Positions 19,470 through 31,204 of a DNA stretch of 64,000 nucleotides are shown piece by piece. The DNA comes from Mytilus trossulus (taxonomy: Eukaryota > Mollusca > Bivalvia > Mytilida > Mytilidae), in NCBI RefSeq assembly GCF_036588685.1, contig NC_086386.1, positions 76,134,682-76,198,681 of the forward strand. Direction: 5' to 3'. The first letter of the stretch is position 1. Each line of letters begins with the position of its first letter. Position numbers and translations under genes: made by a program. Under the pieces are notes generated by a model. That model did not search any database. It saw only the letters and a program-made list of their open reading frames with translations, and was not told the origin of the DNA.

Positions 19470-19850
19470 GTTTAGGGGCCAGTTGAAGGACACCTTCGGT
19501 GCGGCAGTTTTTTGCTGCATTGGAGATCAATTGGTGGCCTTCGACTGTTGTCTCCTCTATGGTCGGGTTGTTGTCTCTTGCAAAGTTTTGAATTTTTTGA
19601 AATACTAAGGCTTTTCTACCTCAGGCATATATTACCTGAGCTGTATTTAGGCAAAACTTTAAGGAATTTGGTCCTCAATGCTCTTCAACTTCGTTCTTTA
19701 TTAGGCCTTTTTATTTTTTTTTGAATTGGAGCGTCACTGATGAGTCTTTTGTAGACGAAACGCACGTCTGGCGTATATACTAAATTTAGTCCTGGTATCT
19801 ATGATGAGTTTATTTGACACATTTCCAAATTTCCATTCTCAATTTTATCA
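19470..19850 (-). repeat. Repeat family D (about 650-bp family) split by a family B insertion
   Basis: Family D sequence (ggtggccttcgactgttgtc, ggtcgggttgttgtctctt) is interrupted at about 19583 by a complete short family B element and resumes at about 19818 (tgacacatttccaaatttcc). Confidence 0.8.
19583..19818 (+). repeat. Repeat family B, short form inserted in family D
   Basis: Runs from ttctacctcaggcatatatt through gcgtcactgatgagtctttt to tggtatctatgatgagttta. It is essentially the same unit as 61680-61885. Confidence 0.82.
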
Positions 19851-20929
19851 ATGTTATGAAATTTCTCTATTCGAGACAGTTTAGTTAAGATACTTTTAGC
19901 GTGAGGCTTGCTTATTTTTAAATTAATACAAATTGTAGTGCTGAGATAGGAGAAATATCAGACAGAATGTAAAAGTACCACAGGCATCTTGATCATTAAT
20001 TAGGGGTGTTATCTAAATGTTACCCTTACGGAACATAGAAAGTACATTACAATAACCCCTAGAACCTTCGACCCAGCAACAAACTTTCCCGTCAAACGTC
20101 TAACTCCAGATTACTCTTTTTCAAGCGTAAACCATGCATTGATACAATGAGATTCTACCTATTTGTAATCTTAATGACGAATAAACACTACAATGACATC
20201 TCGATTTAAAATCAGTCTTTAAAAACAATTTTTGAATCATTGTATTTTATAGATTTCTTGATGGCTTCATTAATCATCAACCGGCCGCGGCCTTAAAAGT
20301 GACCGTGTTGATGAACAGTTTTATTTAAAAACAGACATATTGCAGTGTATATAAAGTACGAATCCAGCTAGGTCATTTTTCACTATCATATGAGAGTATG
20401 TCTATTGTAGAATAAAGGATCATGGGAAAACTGTATTTGTTTACGTTTTGAAAATACCAAAATAATTGATTTGAAAGTTAGATTCAACATTTTTTCATTG
20501 TGGTATGTCTTTTTAATGTACAAACATATAATTAAAGTTCAAATAAGAGTTATAAAAGCAACATAATATAGCATATCGATGATTAAAAGCGACCCATTTT
20601 AAATATAGATGCGATGTATTATCACTATTAATGCAAACATTTCTGATGTAGATTTTTCGAAGATGCGAGGAATTTTTATTGTAGATTATGCGATGAACAG
20701 ACTTGCAACAAATGAAAAAACTTAGTTGATGACTTGAGTATTTATGAACATTTTTCAAATTGAAATACAAACTCATCGTATTATGAAAACTAACATTTGA
20801 AGTGTACTATAGGTAAGGCTCTCCAACATGAACTAAAACTTCCGGTTAACCGGTTAATGGGTCGAACGACTATACGAGTAACCGGTTAGGCAAATTTGTA
20901 CGATTTGAAATCACTCATATTAATATAAA
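19851..20929. other. Intergenic, nothing recognised
   Basis: AT-rich sequence without a recognised repeat family. The short ccggttaaccggttaatggg segment near 20842 is self-complementary but too short to classify. Confidence 0.4.
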
Positions 20930-21150
20930 AAAGAAGATGTGGTTTGATTGCCAATGAGACAACTATCCACAAAAGACCAAAATGACACAAACATTAACAA
21001 CTATAGGTCACCGTACGGCCTTCAACAATGAGCAAACCCCATACCGCATAGTCAGCTTTCAAAGGCCCCGATAAGACAATGTAAAACAATTCAAACGACA
21101 AAACTAACGGCCTTACTTATGTAAAAAAATGAACGAAAAACAAATATGCC
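20930..21150 (+). repeat. Interspersed repeat family A, 5' half
   Basis: Well preserved: gaagatgtggtttgattgcc, ggtcaccgtacggccttcaa, aacgacaaaactaacggcc. Confidence 0.88.
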
Positions 21151-21231
21151 CATTATAAATATATCTGAAAAGAAGTGTGTTTTTGTCCCTTTTTTATCCG
21201 TTTTGTTTCAGGTTGAGTCATTGATAGACAC

Positions 21232-21330
21232 ATTAAGAAGATGTCATATGTGAAAATGAGACAACTCTCCATCCGAGTCACAATTTATAAAAGTAGACCA
21301 TTATTAGTCAAAATATGGTCTTCACTTGGC
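21232..21330 (+). repeat. Interspersed repeat family A, diverged fragment
   Basis: Matches gaagatgtcatatgtgaaaa, tgagacaactctccatcc and the following shortened blocks. Confidence 0.65.
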
Positions 21331-21534
21331 ACTGCACAAGGTCATGTTTTTTTCTGGCTGTTGATGACGTCTTTACTCTAAATCCATTGCATGTGCAGGA
21401 TTGATTGTTTAGTCTTAGATGCATGATTTTTTATTAGTTGTCAGTGGCTTTGACCTAGCTGTCAGATAACTTCGAGTACTCTCAGATCTGTTCATTTTGT
21501 CTTTTTGTATCGGAATGTATAAGTACCCGGTTAC

Positions 21535-21975
21535 GTCCACTTGTACTTTTTGTCGATCTGATGAGTTAAGCCTTTTTCAACTGATTTTTATAGTTCGTTC
21601 TTATGTTGTACTGTAATACCACTGTCCCAGGTTAGAGGGAGGGTTGGGATCCTGCTAACATGTTTAACCCCGCCACATTATTTATGTATGTGCCTGTATG
21701 TGCCAGGAGCCTGTAATTCGGTGGTTGTCGTTTGTTTATGTGTTACATATTTTTTTCCTTCATTTTTTTACACAAATAAGGCCGTCAGTTTTCTCGTTTG
21801 AATTGTTTTACATTGCCTTATTGAGGCCTTTTGTAGCTGACTAAGCGGTATGGGCTTTGCTCATTGTTGAAGGCCGTATGGTGACCTATAATTTTTAATG
21901 TTTTTGTCATTTTGGTCTTTTGTGGATAGTTGTCTCATTGGCAATCATACCACATCTTCTTTTTTATATATATTC
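21535..21975 (-). repeat. Interspersed repeat family A, full-length inverted copy
   Basis: Carries the reverse complement of every family block, from actttttgtcgatctgatga to ggcaatcataccacatcttc. With the forward copy at 20930 it forms a large inverted repeat. Confidence 0.88.
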
Positions 21976-22540
21976 AACATGGAGTCCTGGCTCGCACCGA
22001 ACAACAAGTTATAAAGGGACCCAGTGAACAATCTTTCAAACGGGAAACCCAACTATTTAATCTATATCAAGATGTACGTAATTGGTGATGAAGCGTCATG
22101 GAAATGGATAAATAAAACCAAGGATAAGATCTCTACAATTTACAAGAAATTAAATGGAATACATTCAAAATAAATGTTATTTCTAATGAATTTATAAGAG
22201 TGTTAAATCGAACTTTCCTCCACAAGTTAAACTTGATCAAATCCTTCTTTTATTTTTTTTATAATTGTTTGAGCAAGTTTTTAATAGATAAAAAAAAATA
22301 AAAAATACTATTATAATAGTGAAAATGCACCGCTTATACAATACTAGTGAATCGCTCTACAGCGAAAATGAAAGTATGGTATCATTATTCGACAGTAAAC
22401 ATGACTCGCATAAAGAAAGCATCATAGTGGAATTTAGTTCAATATGAAGGAACTGAATGACAAAATATAACCTACGTTATACAACTTTAATAATTGTGTT
22501 GAAATAAATATTTTTCTGCAAAAACATATTACCTACTATA

Positions 22541-25314
22541 GTGGAGCGGCGGAGAGGACAATTTTAGAAATTTAAATTACCTAAATACCTCATGGGATTT
22601 TAATAGCTCATTGGAAAGCTGAAATCCTGTACTTTTTGAAAATATGTGTCGTCAATATCAAATCTGGTACAATAATATCGAAAATCAAGGTCAAAGGTCA
22701 TCACTTTAAAAAATCCTACTTTCATCTAGAGAAACAATACCATTGATATTTTTCAAAATTGATAATCTATTCAATAAATTATACGAGTAGTATTATGTAG
22801 AAAAACGTTAGTTCATACAAAATCTTTTTCATATTTGCACATGACGTCAGAACAACGTTTTATTTAACTTTTTTAAAGATAGTCCATGTTACATACAAAT
22901 GTTAATACCTAATGGAAAACAGGAACATATTAACATTGATAATTGACATCGACAAATAGCATTTCTTGAATACTTTCATAGTTGAAAAGTTTTCAAAGAG
23001 TATCTGAAATGCATAGCTAATAAATCAAACCAAATATGAAGCCATGAAAAAATTCGTTTCAGTTTTCAAGGATTCGACGTGTCACTGAGTTTTCTTAAAA
23101 TGAATTCAAACTATCTCAATACAAGATACCTTTTTATTCAATATAGTTAATGGAGTTTGATATATTACTCAATTAGTGCAAGCGTGTTGTAGAACATATT
23201 CCTAAAATTGAGACATGACCGTTATGGTATCTATAATGAGTTTATTTTCATACCAAATGAAACGTCGAAAACATTATAGCAAATTAAAATAAAGTTGCCA
23301 AATATTACAAGAACTATTTTCATGGTATTTCATTACAACTACCTACATTTTGACATAAATCAGTGCAAGGAAGACCCTGCTCCTTACAAACACGTGTTTC
23401 CTATCATGTTTTCCCCCTTACATGCACTAATTAGATCTTGTAGAAAGTCCGATGCCATTTGTCCCTCGAAGAAAACTAGCTCTAACGTGTCATGTTGCGC
23501 AGTTTTCCAACAAAAGCACATGGGGAGCCATTACCTCGGTTGACTAGATTTGCCGCCAACCAAACTTTGCTTTGTCACATTGTACGTAGTACGTGATGCT
23601 TAAATACGAATTCACATGCCGAAAGCTTTTCGGTTGAATTGTTTTACACTGTCTTATCGGGGCCTTTTATAGCTGACTGCGGTATGGCCATTTGGGCTTT
23701 GCTCATTGTTGAAGGCCGTAAGGTGACCTAAGGCTACATGATTACCTAAACGGCTTGGGTTTGTCCTAAAGAGGTTGAATACCGACTTTTAACCGATTCC
23801 AAAAAAAAAAAACTTGAAGTGAAGTCACACCAACCCAGAGCATAAACGACCGGCATAATAAGACTTTAAATGGAGTAATTATGTTATTACAATTTGACAC
23901 CAGGCACTCTGCGAAAGTAGCATATTTTCTCTGAATGTCATGCGAAATATTCATCGATACTGAAGAAAATGTTTCAAAAGACTTTGTCAAGAGACAAGTA
24001 ACAAAACTTATCAAATAGGTTAACAACATTGCTTCTGACATTTCCAACGATATGCATTTGTACTTGGTTATTTGCACGATAATAATCCCTAGATTTATAA
24101 AAAAAAATCCATTTTTTGTCATAAAATTGAGGCTGCTTCATAAAGTACATGCATACCGATTTGTCGTTGGTTTTGGTGGAGCTACATGTACTTAAGTCGG
24201 CTTTTATCTCAACCATTTTTAATTAGGCTTTGGTGTTATTCGATGTCTCCATCCGCTAGCAAATACAATGCTAGATTTATATTGTCCTTGTTGAGCAAAA
24301 AAGGCAATGTCATCCCCGTAGTACATCTCAAGTTTAGCGTTATGTTAAGAGGAACTACAGTATGTCTTACTTATTTCATCTTTATTTTATCAAGTAAAAA
24401 AGACTGATACCTTGTCAAAAGTGTTGATTAAACAAGTTAGAGAATTTTGGTCAAGAATAAGGTCATTTTTGGCATCTAGCGGGACCCGTTTTAACGAGAT
24501 TGTTAAATTGTCCATGTAATTGAAATAAAAAAAACCAAATCAAACACACCTGAAAACCAAACAAACCCTAAAATGAAATTCACTTTCCCAGTTCAATTCA
24601 ACAAAAACGAGTATACAACAATACCAAACAACATAAATTAATCACAAGGCTTTGGAAATTATAAAATGAACAAGAAATATGCTTAAAAATGACCACAAAT
24701 GACCTTCGCTAAATTGCTGAATGTGTGAATATAACTAGAAACCACAACAATGTCGGTAAATCTGTGACAAATATTCGGACTTGAAATCTGGATAAAAAGC
24801 AGATATTTAGTCAAATATTTACATTTTTAGGAATTAACTTAAAAAAGTAAATCGGGTCGATTGAAGTATTATACGGCGGCTTCATTGTTCTGCCTTTAAA
24901 ATATACCTATACTGCACGTGCAAATAATGCTAGATGAAAAACGATGATTTTTACAGTGTTATTTTCAACCATTTTCAGATGCCTTAAGCATTAAATTTAG
25001 GACTTTTTGGAAATGCCCTACATTGTATGAAGTTCACGAATAACTTTATTTACCAATTTCATTCAAAAATTATTTTTTAGAACGGTTTTGTTGTGAAATT
25101 TGACTACTGAATCGGCAGTGGGGTATTCGGTGCAAGTTGGGTAACGTCAGTAAAGGCTATTTTTAACGTCATTTGTACCACATTTGATATAGACGACAAA
25201 TATTTTTCTAAAGCTGAATAATCGATAAACATTTTAAGACCTTAAAATTCCATGAGGTATTTAGGTAATTTAAAATCGTTAACTAAGCGACTTTTTCAAC
25301 ATTCGCCGCTCCAC
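22541..25314. mobile_element. 2.8 kb element with terminal inverted repeats, TA target sites (element I)
   Basis: The left end reads gtggagcggcg... and the right end ...cgccgctccac, each flanked by TA (22539-22540 and 25315-25316). A second inverted block, aaattacctaaatacctcat, lies at about 22575-22594 and inverted at 25252-25272. The interior has no recognisable transposase; it holds a family A fragment near 23640-23735 and open frames with no domain. Inferred to be a non-autonomous DNA transposon. Confidence 0.72.
23630..23735 (-). repeat. Interspersed repeat family A fragment inside element I
   Basis: ggggccttttatagctgact and tgttgaaggccgtaaggtga match the inverted family A blocks. Confidence 0.8.
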
Positions 25315-25317
25315 TAC

Positions 25318-25550
25318 TACATGTAGTTTTTAAATCACCTGCACGATCTGTTCGTGAAATGTCCTACATATTCACCTATTTCGCTATATATTTCACAGCT
25401 AGATGGCTTTAGGCGCGATAAAACCCCGTTTGCGTTTTACATTGTTTTACTAGTATTATTTATTTCTTAACATATACATTTTAATTAATTTTCTTCATTT
25501 TCTTCATAAATAAAAAAACACATCGTCTGTTTATTTAACATCCATTCGTA
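25318..25550. other. Short spacer, nothing recognised
   Basis: AT-rich sequence between element I and a reverse transcriptase tail. Confidence 0.4.
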
Positions 25551-25940
25551 AATTTTACGGACGCCATCACGAGTTGGTTGACCGTTATGGAATAACCGTT
25601 TAACAAATGATATCGGATATGTTCCTTACGTCGTAACTACAATCCCCTTCCATTTCATGAATTGGACCTATCAAATTAGACTATTTACCGGATTTGTAAT
25701 CACATAAGCAACACGACGGGTGCCGCATGTGGAGCAGGATCTGCTTACCCTTCCGGAGCACCTGAGACACCCCTAGTTTTTGGTGGGGTTCGTGTTGTTT
25801 ATTCTTTAGTTTTCTATGTTGTGTCATGTGTACTATTGTTTTTCTGTTTGTCTTTTTCATTTTTACCCATGGCGTTGTCAGTTTGTTTTAGATTTACGAG
25901 TTTGACTGCCCCTTTGGTATCTTTCGTCCCTCTTTTATCA
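25551..25940 (+). repeat. 3' tail of the reverse transcriptase element, 5'-truncated copy
   Basis: Starts in the last codons of the reverse transcriptase (attttacggacgccatcacg, i.e. KFYGRHHELVDRYG) and continues through the conserved noncoding tail to ctttcgtccctcttt. Confidence 0.85.
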
Positions 25941-27709
25941 TTCTACATCAGAAATTTCTGGCATGTACAGTGAAAATGATATTTTAGGATCCACACTTTA
26001 CATACACTGTATTGTACTTAATCAGTATTTATTTACAATTTTCAATATGGTTTTAATGCGTTTGATCTTTCTCAATAAAAACAATGTTATAAAATTGCAT
26101 TTAGTGTTAATATAAAGCTCTTCAAGTCATTACCTCGAATTATTTGTAATAAATTTTAAATGTCTCTCACTACGCTATACGTTTTTGCAAATAAATTAAT
26201 ATGACGCTATTGTTTTCTATAATGTTATAAACCTTTGATTATTCATGTTGTAACCTTCAATAACAAATATGTCAAATGGATTAGTTCAATATAGGCGAGT
26301 GACTTATTTCAAAAAGACGCTTAGTTAACGACTTTAACGCACCCACCTAACACACGGCTGTATTATATATCATTCGAAAGCTGTTAATCTGTACTTTCTG
26401 TTTTGCCCGGTCGTAAAAAAATCGTACGGTGCAATTTTTGTTAAATCAAGGTCAAAGGTCATGAAAAAACATTCCAATTTTTGAGATTACTAAATAAAAC
26501 GCCATTTTCTAATTCTTGTACCATAAAATTTTTCAAAAGATCATATAAACTTTATGGAACATGATACATAATTTCCAAATCAAACAACAAATACGAGATT
26601 CGATGCGCAAAATTTCCCGAAAATTGAAATTTATCACAAATCCTTAAAAATGAAATATTATTCAAAAAGTAAAAAATATCTTGGGGAATCGATATTTGTA
26701 TGCTAAAAAATAGATCAATGTATATGTTTTAGGTCAAGGAATATTTGTTTTGTAATTTTAAGATGCAATTATAAATTATTGTTCATGGAACAGCCTTCTA
26801 TTGAAGTGTTTGCAGTTGCCCAAAAATCTACCATCTGCAAAAAGCGATCATTTTGTTAATCTATGTTAAAATAGCACATCGCTAATTGTGAATATCAGGG
26901 AGGAGAATGATTTTCCATAATAAAAGAAGGGGTATTTAAAGTAAGAAAAGAATATATGCGAGGTAATTGAGGTTAAAATATGTTTTTTGTACGAAGTCAA
27001 ACTTTTTTACTTTTTGTAATCATGTTTAAATGCAAACATTACTTTGCGACTAAATCGTAGGCAACATTGAAATAAGTAACCTTGTTTAGAAACACTTGGT
27101 TGTCTTAAAGTGGGATGTAAACGAACTAAATAAAATGCGGCTGCTTCTTATTTAGTTTAAAATCGTGTTATAGTAAGTCATAATAAATGTGTTTAGAAGT
27201 TAAATCGCTTTAATTATTTGAATAAAAAATGCTTTGAGTATTTTCTACATAAGCTTTAAAAATACAAATGCATGTCGTTGTGTATGTAAAACACTATAAG
27301 CAGTTGTGAAAAAAACAAAATGAAAAAGTTAAATACCCTTCCTGACCTCATAAGATCATTCGCTGTTTTAGGAGTGTTCGTTTTCATGGTATGCTGTGTT
27401 TTTTGGACTGTTGTTCGTCTCTTGGACTTTAATTTTATTTTGTTCATGGTTTTAATTAACTTTATTTGATTCATGGTTTGAGATGTTGATTGTCCCTTTG
27501 GTATTATTTTACTTTAAAGACATTACCTTGCAGTAATGAAAATCGGCCAAAAAACACCTCAAAGTAAAGTGAAGAAGATTAACGAAATAAGACAAATATC
27601 CGCGAAAATAACTTAATTTGCTCCCGGTGATATATATATAGAACCAAATCTTTATCATGATGCATTTACCTACACTGATCTATAATTGTTAAACCTTTTA
27701 CTACTTGAA

Positions 27710-27935
27710 TAGTGACGAAATATAGCAAAGGGACATCAAACTAATAATTAAAAACGAACTGACAAAGCCGGGCAAAAAACAAACAAGACAAGCAACAGTA
27801 TACAATACACAACATATAAAACTACAGATTGAGTAACACAACCCCCCCAAAAAAGATTCTGAGTGAACTTAGGGGCCCCCAAAGGGTAGGCAGATCATGT
27901 TCTACATGTGACACCCGTCTTAGTTTAAACATATT
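27710..27935 (-). repeat. 3' tail of the reverse transcriptase element, decayed copy in element II
   Basis: tagcaaagggacatcaaact, aacgaactgacaaagcc, and gggtaggcagatcatgttct are diverged matches to the tail blocks at 15789-16020. Confidence 0.75.
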
Positions 27936-28275
27936 TATTTATAGTGGATTGGGAAACAAGTTTTGCAACTTAAATTATTCGCTTTCCACTTTGCGGGTGC
28001 GAGTGCTGCCTTGTAGCGGCATTAGCCTGCTCTTTTTCGAAATCTACAAAGGTGTGTTTAAGGTGCAAGATATATGGCTTTCCCTTAACACGTGTCAGCC
28101 ATTTTTCGTCCCCTTCTGACTGACTTTCATCGTTTCCTCAAGACCATACTCACAAATGTTGTCAAGGAAGAGCCGAAAATTCAGTCCCTGAAATTTTCAT
28201 CACGGAACGGGAATCGAACCAGGAACCTTTGTGTTAGTAGTCCGATGCACTAACCACTACACCACGGCTCTCTTT
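27936..28275 (-). repeat. tRNA-derived SINE
   Basis: On the minus strand, 28275 to about 28204 reads like a tRNA: ccgtggtgtagtggttagtg (A-box region) and ggttcgattcccgtt (B-box region) about 30 bp apart. A body follows that contains gcaggctaatgccgctacaa and ggcagcactcgcacccgcaa. A tRNA head joined to a long body is the SINE arrangement; molluscan V-SINE-type families such as RUDI are candidates, not confirmed. It is not a functional tRNA gene, since the head continues into the SINE body. Confidence 0.78.
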
Positions 28276-28394
28276 TACCCGTCTTGTGGCTCATGTATTT
28301 CCTAACTCGGTGCAAAGCCTTATTCGGTTGGTGACATTCATGGCAGAATTGACGGCAATTTAGTTATGTCGATGGAACTTATCAGTCGTCATCT

Positions 28395-28500
28395 GGCGAA
28401 ACAGATATTTCATAATTGTCAACCAACTCGTAGTGGCGTCCATGAAATTTTCAAAGGGATGATTTCAACTTTGCATTTGAACTCTGGTTTAAAACATGTT
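28395..28500 (-). repeat. Reverse transcriptase element relic, C-terminal part
   Basis: Reads accaactcgtagtggcgtcc and atgatttcaactttgcattt, matching the C-terminal coding stretch at 16140-16210. Its upstream part resumes at 28800 after an inserted repeat. Confidence 0.7.
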
Positions 28501-28775
28501 TAAACCACCATTTTTCTTCAAATGTCCTGTACCAAGTCAGGCATATGGCAGTTGGTTTCGAATAATCTGTTTCTTTGTATGTTGGCGTTTGTTTTTGTAG
28601 CAGTTCTGTGTTTCTGTTATATTTGTTGTGATCCTCTTATAGTTGATGCGTTTTCCTAGTTTTTGCTTTGTGACCCGGATTTATTTCCGTTACTACTAAA
28701 TCAATTGATGACCATTGAATAGTGGTATACTATAGTTGCCTTCATTTCAGAGGAGTTGAGGCTCAATGAAATCGG
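28488..28775 (+). repeat. Repeat family C/E segment splitting the reverse transcriptase relic
   Basis: gtttaaaccaccatttttct, ctgtaccaagtcaggcatat, then gtttctttgtatgttggcgt and atagtggtatactatagttg. The same series is found inverted at 34690-35120 and in part at 1-175 and 47215-47395. Confidence 0.75.
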
Positions 28776-28799
28776 TCTCCTCCTTTAGTAGTATAGATA

Positions 28800-29130
28800 T
28801 GCAGGCGTTGCTATAATGTTGTTACATAGAAATGAAAAGTTTATACTTTGGTAGTAAGGGGTGTTTTTATGGGTTGTTTTATGCTCATCTCTTTTGTCGT
28901 AAAACTTGTTCTCAACCAAACCTCATCATCGATTTCAAGATACGTGATAGAGTAAACTCTATTTGTTGAGTCTTTTATTTTCAATTTCAATGAAAAATAC
29001 GAGTCCAACATTGTCACAAATTTTACACTATTCAGTGAGATGACATCATCTATATAATGGAAAGTGAAGTTTCAAGATAATGTTAGCTTCTTGTCAGTCG
29101 TCATCTGAAACTTTTGCATGAAGTCATTCT
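28800..29130 (-). repeat. Reverse transcriptase element relic, middle part
   Basis: Diverged match to 16310-16620: gcgttgctataatgttgtta, cgatttcaagatacgtgat, tgacatcatctatataatgg (the YIDD region). Confidence 0.7.
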
Positions 29131-30045
29131 CGTATGAAAAATGAACTAGTCATTCAAGATATTCAGGAAGTCTAGTTGTAACTAGAATCGTTGCGTATTA
29201 ATGGATATTTTTTCTTCAAAATTATTCTTATTTGATGAATTAATGCATGTAAACAATAAACAACACAATTTAAGCAATCAAGTAGTCAATTTTTTATAAT
29301 GTGTTTACTAGTTTTTGAAATTCTTTGAAATTTCAATTTTCATCAATTTATTTTCTATTTATTTTGGTCTAGATTTTCAATTCACATTAAATAAATAAAA
29401 GGTCTTTTCATTACATCAATATTTATAATGAAGCTACAAATCAAACAATTAGAAAAGTCGAAATATGTTTATTTCAGTCTGGTAGTTACAATGCAGATTG
29501 CAATCTCTTGGTTCCACCCCCTTTATTTCAAGCAATAAGATGATTCGCGCACATATTTTTTTACTCTAAATTTTTCAGATTCTTAAGAATTTGTTTATTA
29601 AATCTTATATTGACCACATACAATGTTTAAATAGGAAGAAATGCTTAAAAGCTTTTTTGTCGCAGATGGCGGTATTTTGGGCAGATGTATGAGTTGTTAT
29701 GATTTGCTGTTTGATTAGAAGTAAGCATAATTTTAGGAACTTTTATGATGTCAAAAACTTCTTTGATAGTCATTACAGGGTTTTACTTAGTTTTGATTGA
29801 TTAGCATTTGCATCGGAAAGAAAAATTTGGGTTTTCACATATTTTGTCAACTTTTATTCGAATTTCAGGAAACATGTGCTCTCTGTCAAACATGTCAAAA
29901 ACACGCTTTAAATATAAAAAAATGCATTTGAATAATGACTGTGAATCTCTCTGCTAAAAAATTGAATTGTTTGCATATGTGAATTTAGTATATAAAAGTC
30001 ATATTATGCAATCAGGCTGAAATCTTAGAAAATATGCACTTATTC
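29131..30045. other. Interior of element II, nothing recognised
   Basis: AT-rich sequence with no open frame or repeat that I can name. Confidence 0.4.
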
Positions 30046-30211
30046 GTCCTTGACCTTTGATCTTGATTTGACGGAAATTGCACCGTACGATTTTTTTACG
30101 ACCGGGCAAAACAGATAGTACAGATGTGTAGCTTTCAAATGATATATAATTTAGCCGTGTGTTAGGTAGGTGCATTAAAAATTTTATTTTATGGTTAAAG
30201 TCACTCGCCTA

Positions 30212-30332
30212 GTTGTTCTCCTCTTATATTTAATGCGTTTCCCCCGGTTTTAGTCTGTTATCCCGATTTTGTTTTGTGTCCATGGATACATGAGTTTTGA
30301 ACAGCGGTATACTACTGTTGCCTTTTTTCGAG
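30212..30332 (+). repeat. Repeat family E fragment
   Basis: tcctcttatatttaatgcgt, ttttgttttgtgtccatgga and acagcggtatactactgttg match the inverted copy at 34690-34810. Confidence 0.75.
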
Positions 30333-30551
30333 TGTTTTTTAAGATATATAAACAACAAAACCTAAAAGTGTGTGAAAACAGACTGTCTTAACATTGATGT
30401 CAACAGAATATGAATGATATGTACTTTCATGTGAATTAAGTGTGATTGTAAGCATCTGCTTGTTGATATACATTCAATTTCGATGTCATATGAAAGGATA
30501 TGTTATACTGATTTAAAAACAACAGTTTCATTTTGTGTATCTACATTACAG

Positions 30552-30790
30552 GAAACTGTTTGGCTAATCATGCACAATTTACAACTGCAGACAGACAAAA
30601 TGATGGACGTCGAAAGGATCAAAACTGTGTGAATGTTTTAGGAGGGCCATGGTGATATCCCATCGATTGTGGTTTATCAGGCCTAAATGGACCAACTGTA
30701 ACAATTGGATGGGGCTTGCTTTATGGTAATAGTTGGCATGGATTTTTCAAAAATTTTTCGAGCTCCAAAATGATGATACGAAAGGCATAA
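30552..30790 (+). pseudogene. Orphan last exon of a fibrinogen-like (FBG/FReD) domain with an in-frame stop
   Basis: The acceptor ctacattacag opens a phase-1 frame: GNCLANHAQFTTADRQND, then NCVNVLGGPW, a stop, then YPIDCGLSGLNGP and KNFSSSKMMIRKA ending TAA at 30788-30790. This is the C-terminal third of a fibrinogen domain: the calcium-site region, the NC...GGPWWY...CG..GLNG motif and the typical end. TGA at 30653-30655 replaces the second Trp of the WW pair. AATAAA at 30791-30796 overlaps the end. No upstream fibrinogen exons were found before it, so it is a broken gene remnant, or less likely a gene whose other exons lie in unrecognised sequence. Confidence 0.75.
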
Positions 30791-31204
30791 AATAAACATA
30801 CGTAAATCATGTGTTATTGTATCAAGTATCAATGTAACTGACATAAAAAGAAATATTTCGAGTCCAAATTGAAACTAAATGCAATAGTTCTTCTCGAAGA
30901 GCTTTTCGGCTTTCATCGCTAATACGAAAATGGCATAAAATACTAGCAGATATAATTAATCGGTATCTTGTAATAGCATTGCTTTATTCGTTGTTCTTAA
31001 GCAATACCAGAACAGTGCCAAAATCATTGGTTTTTACCTGCATCCTGTTGATATTTGCATTTACTAGTAATGTTTCGAGCACTGCGTTTTTTCTGTAATT
31101 ATAACCAATGCAATTTCTTAATGAAATCCAAATCTTTTCAATTTTTACTTTACAGAAGTGAAACACGACTTTGAATACTTTGCACTTGTTTGGCTTTATA
31201 ACTA

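Larger units (their letters stand above)
26294..30209. mobile_element. 3.9 kb element with about 170-bp terminal inverted repeats, TA target sites (element II)
   Basis: The left end ggcgagtgactt... and right end ...aaagtcactcgcc are flanked by TA (26292-26293 and 30210-30211). Complementarity is high through ttttgcccggtcgtaaaaaa, atcgtacggtgcaattt and aaggtcaaaggtca. The interior holds a SINE, reverse transcriptase relics and a repeat fragment but no recognised transposase. Confidence 0.8.

Noticed and set aside
20842..20890. ccggttaaccggtt palindromes
   Set aside because: Too short and isolated to assign as a regulatory site or repeat family.
23766..24216. Two overlapping minus-strand open frames of 80 and 118 codons inside element I
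   Set aside because: No transposase motif such as spaced acidic residues, no zinc finger, and no codon pattern I can recognise; left uncalled.
28204..28275. Possible tRNA gene on the minus strand
   Set aside because: It has A- and B-box regions but continues directly into a SINE body, with no clear anticodon arm or terminator; annotated as a SINE head.
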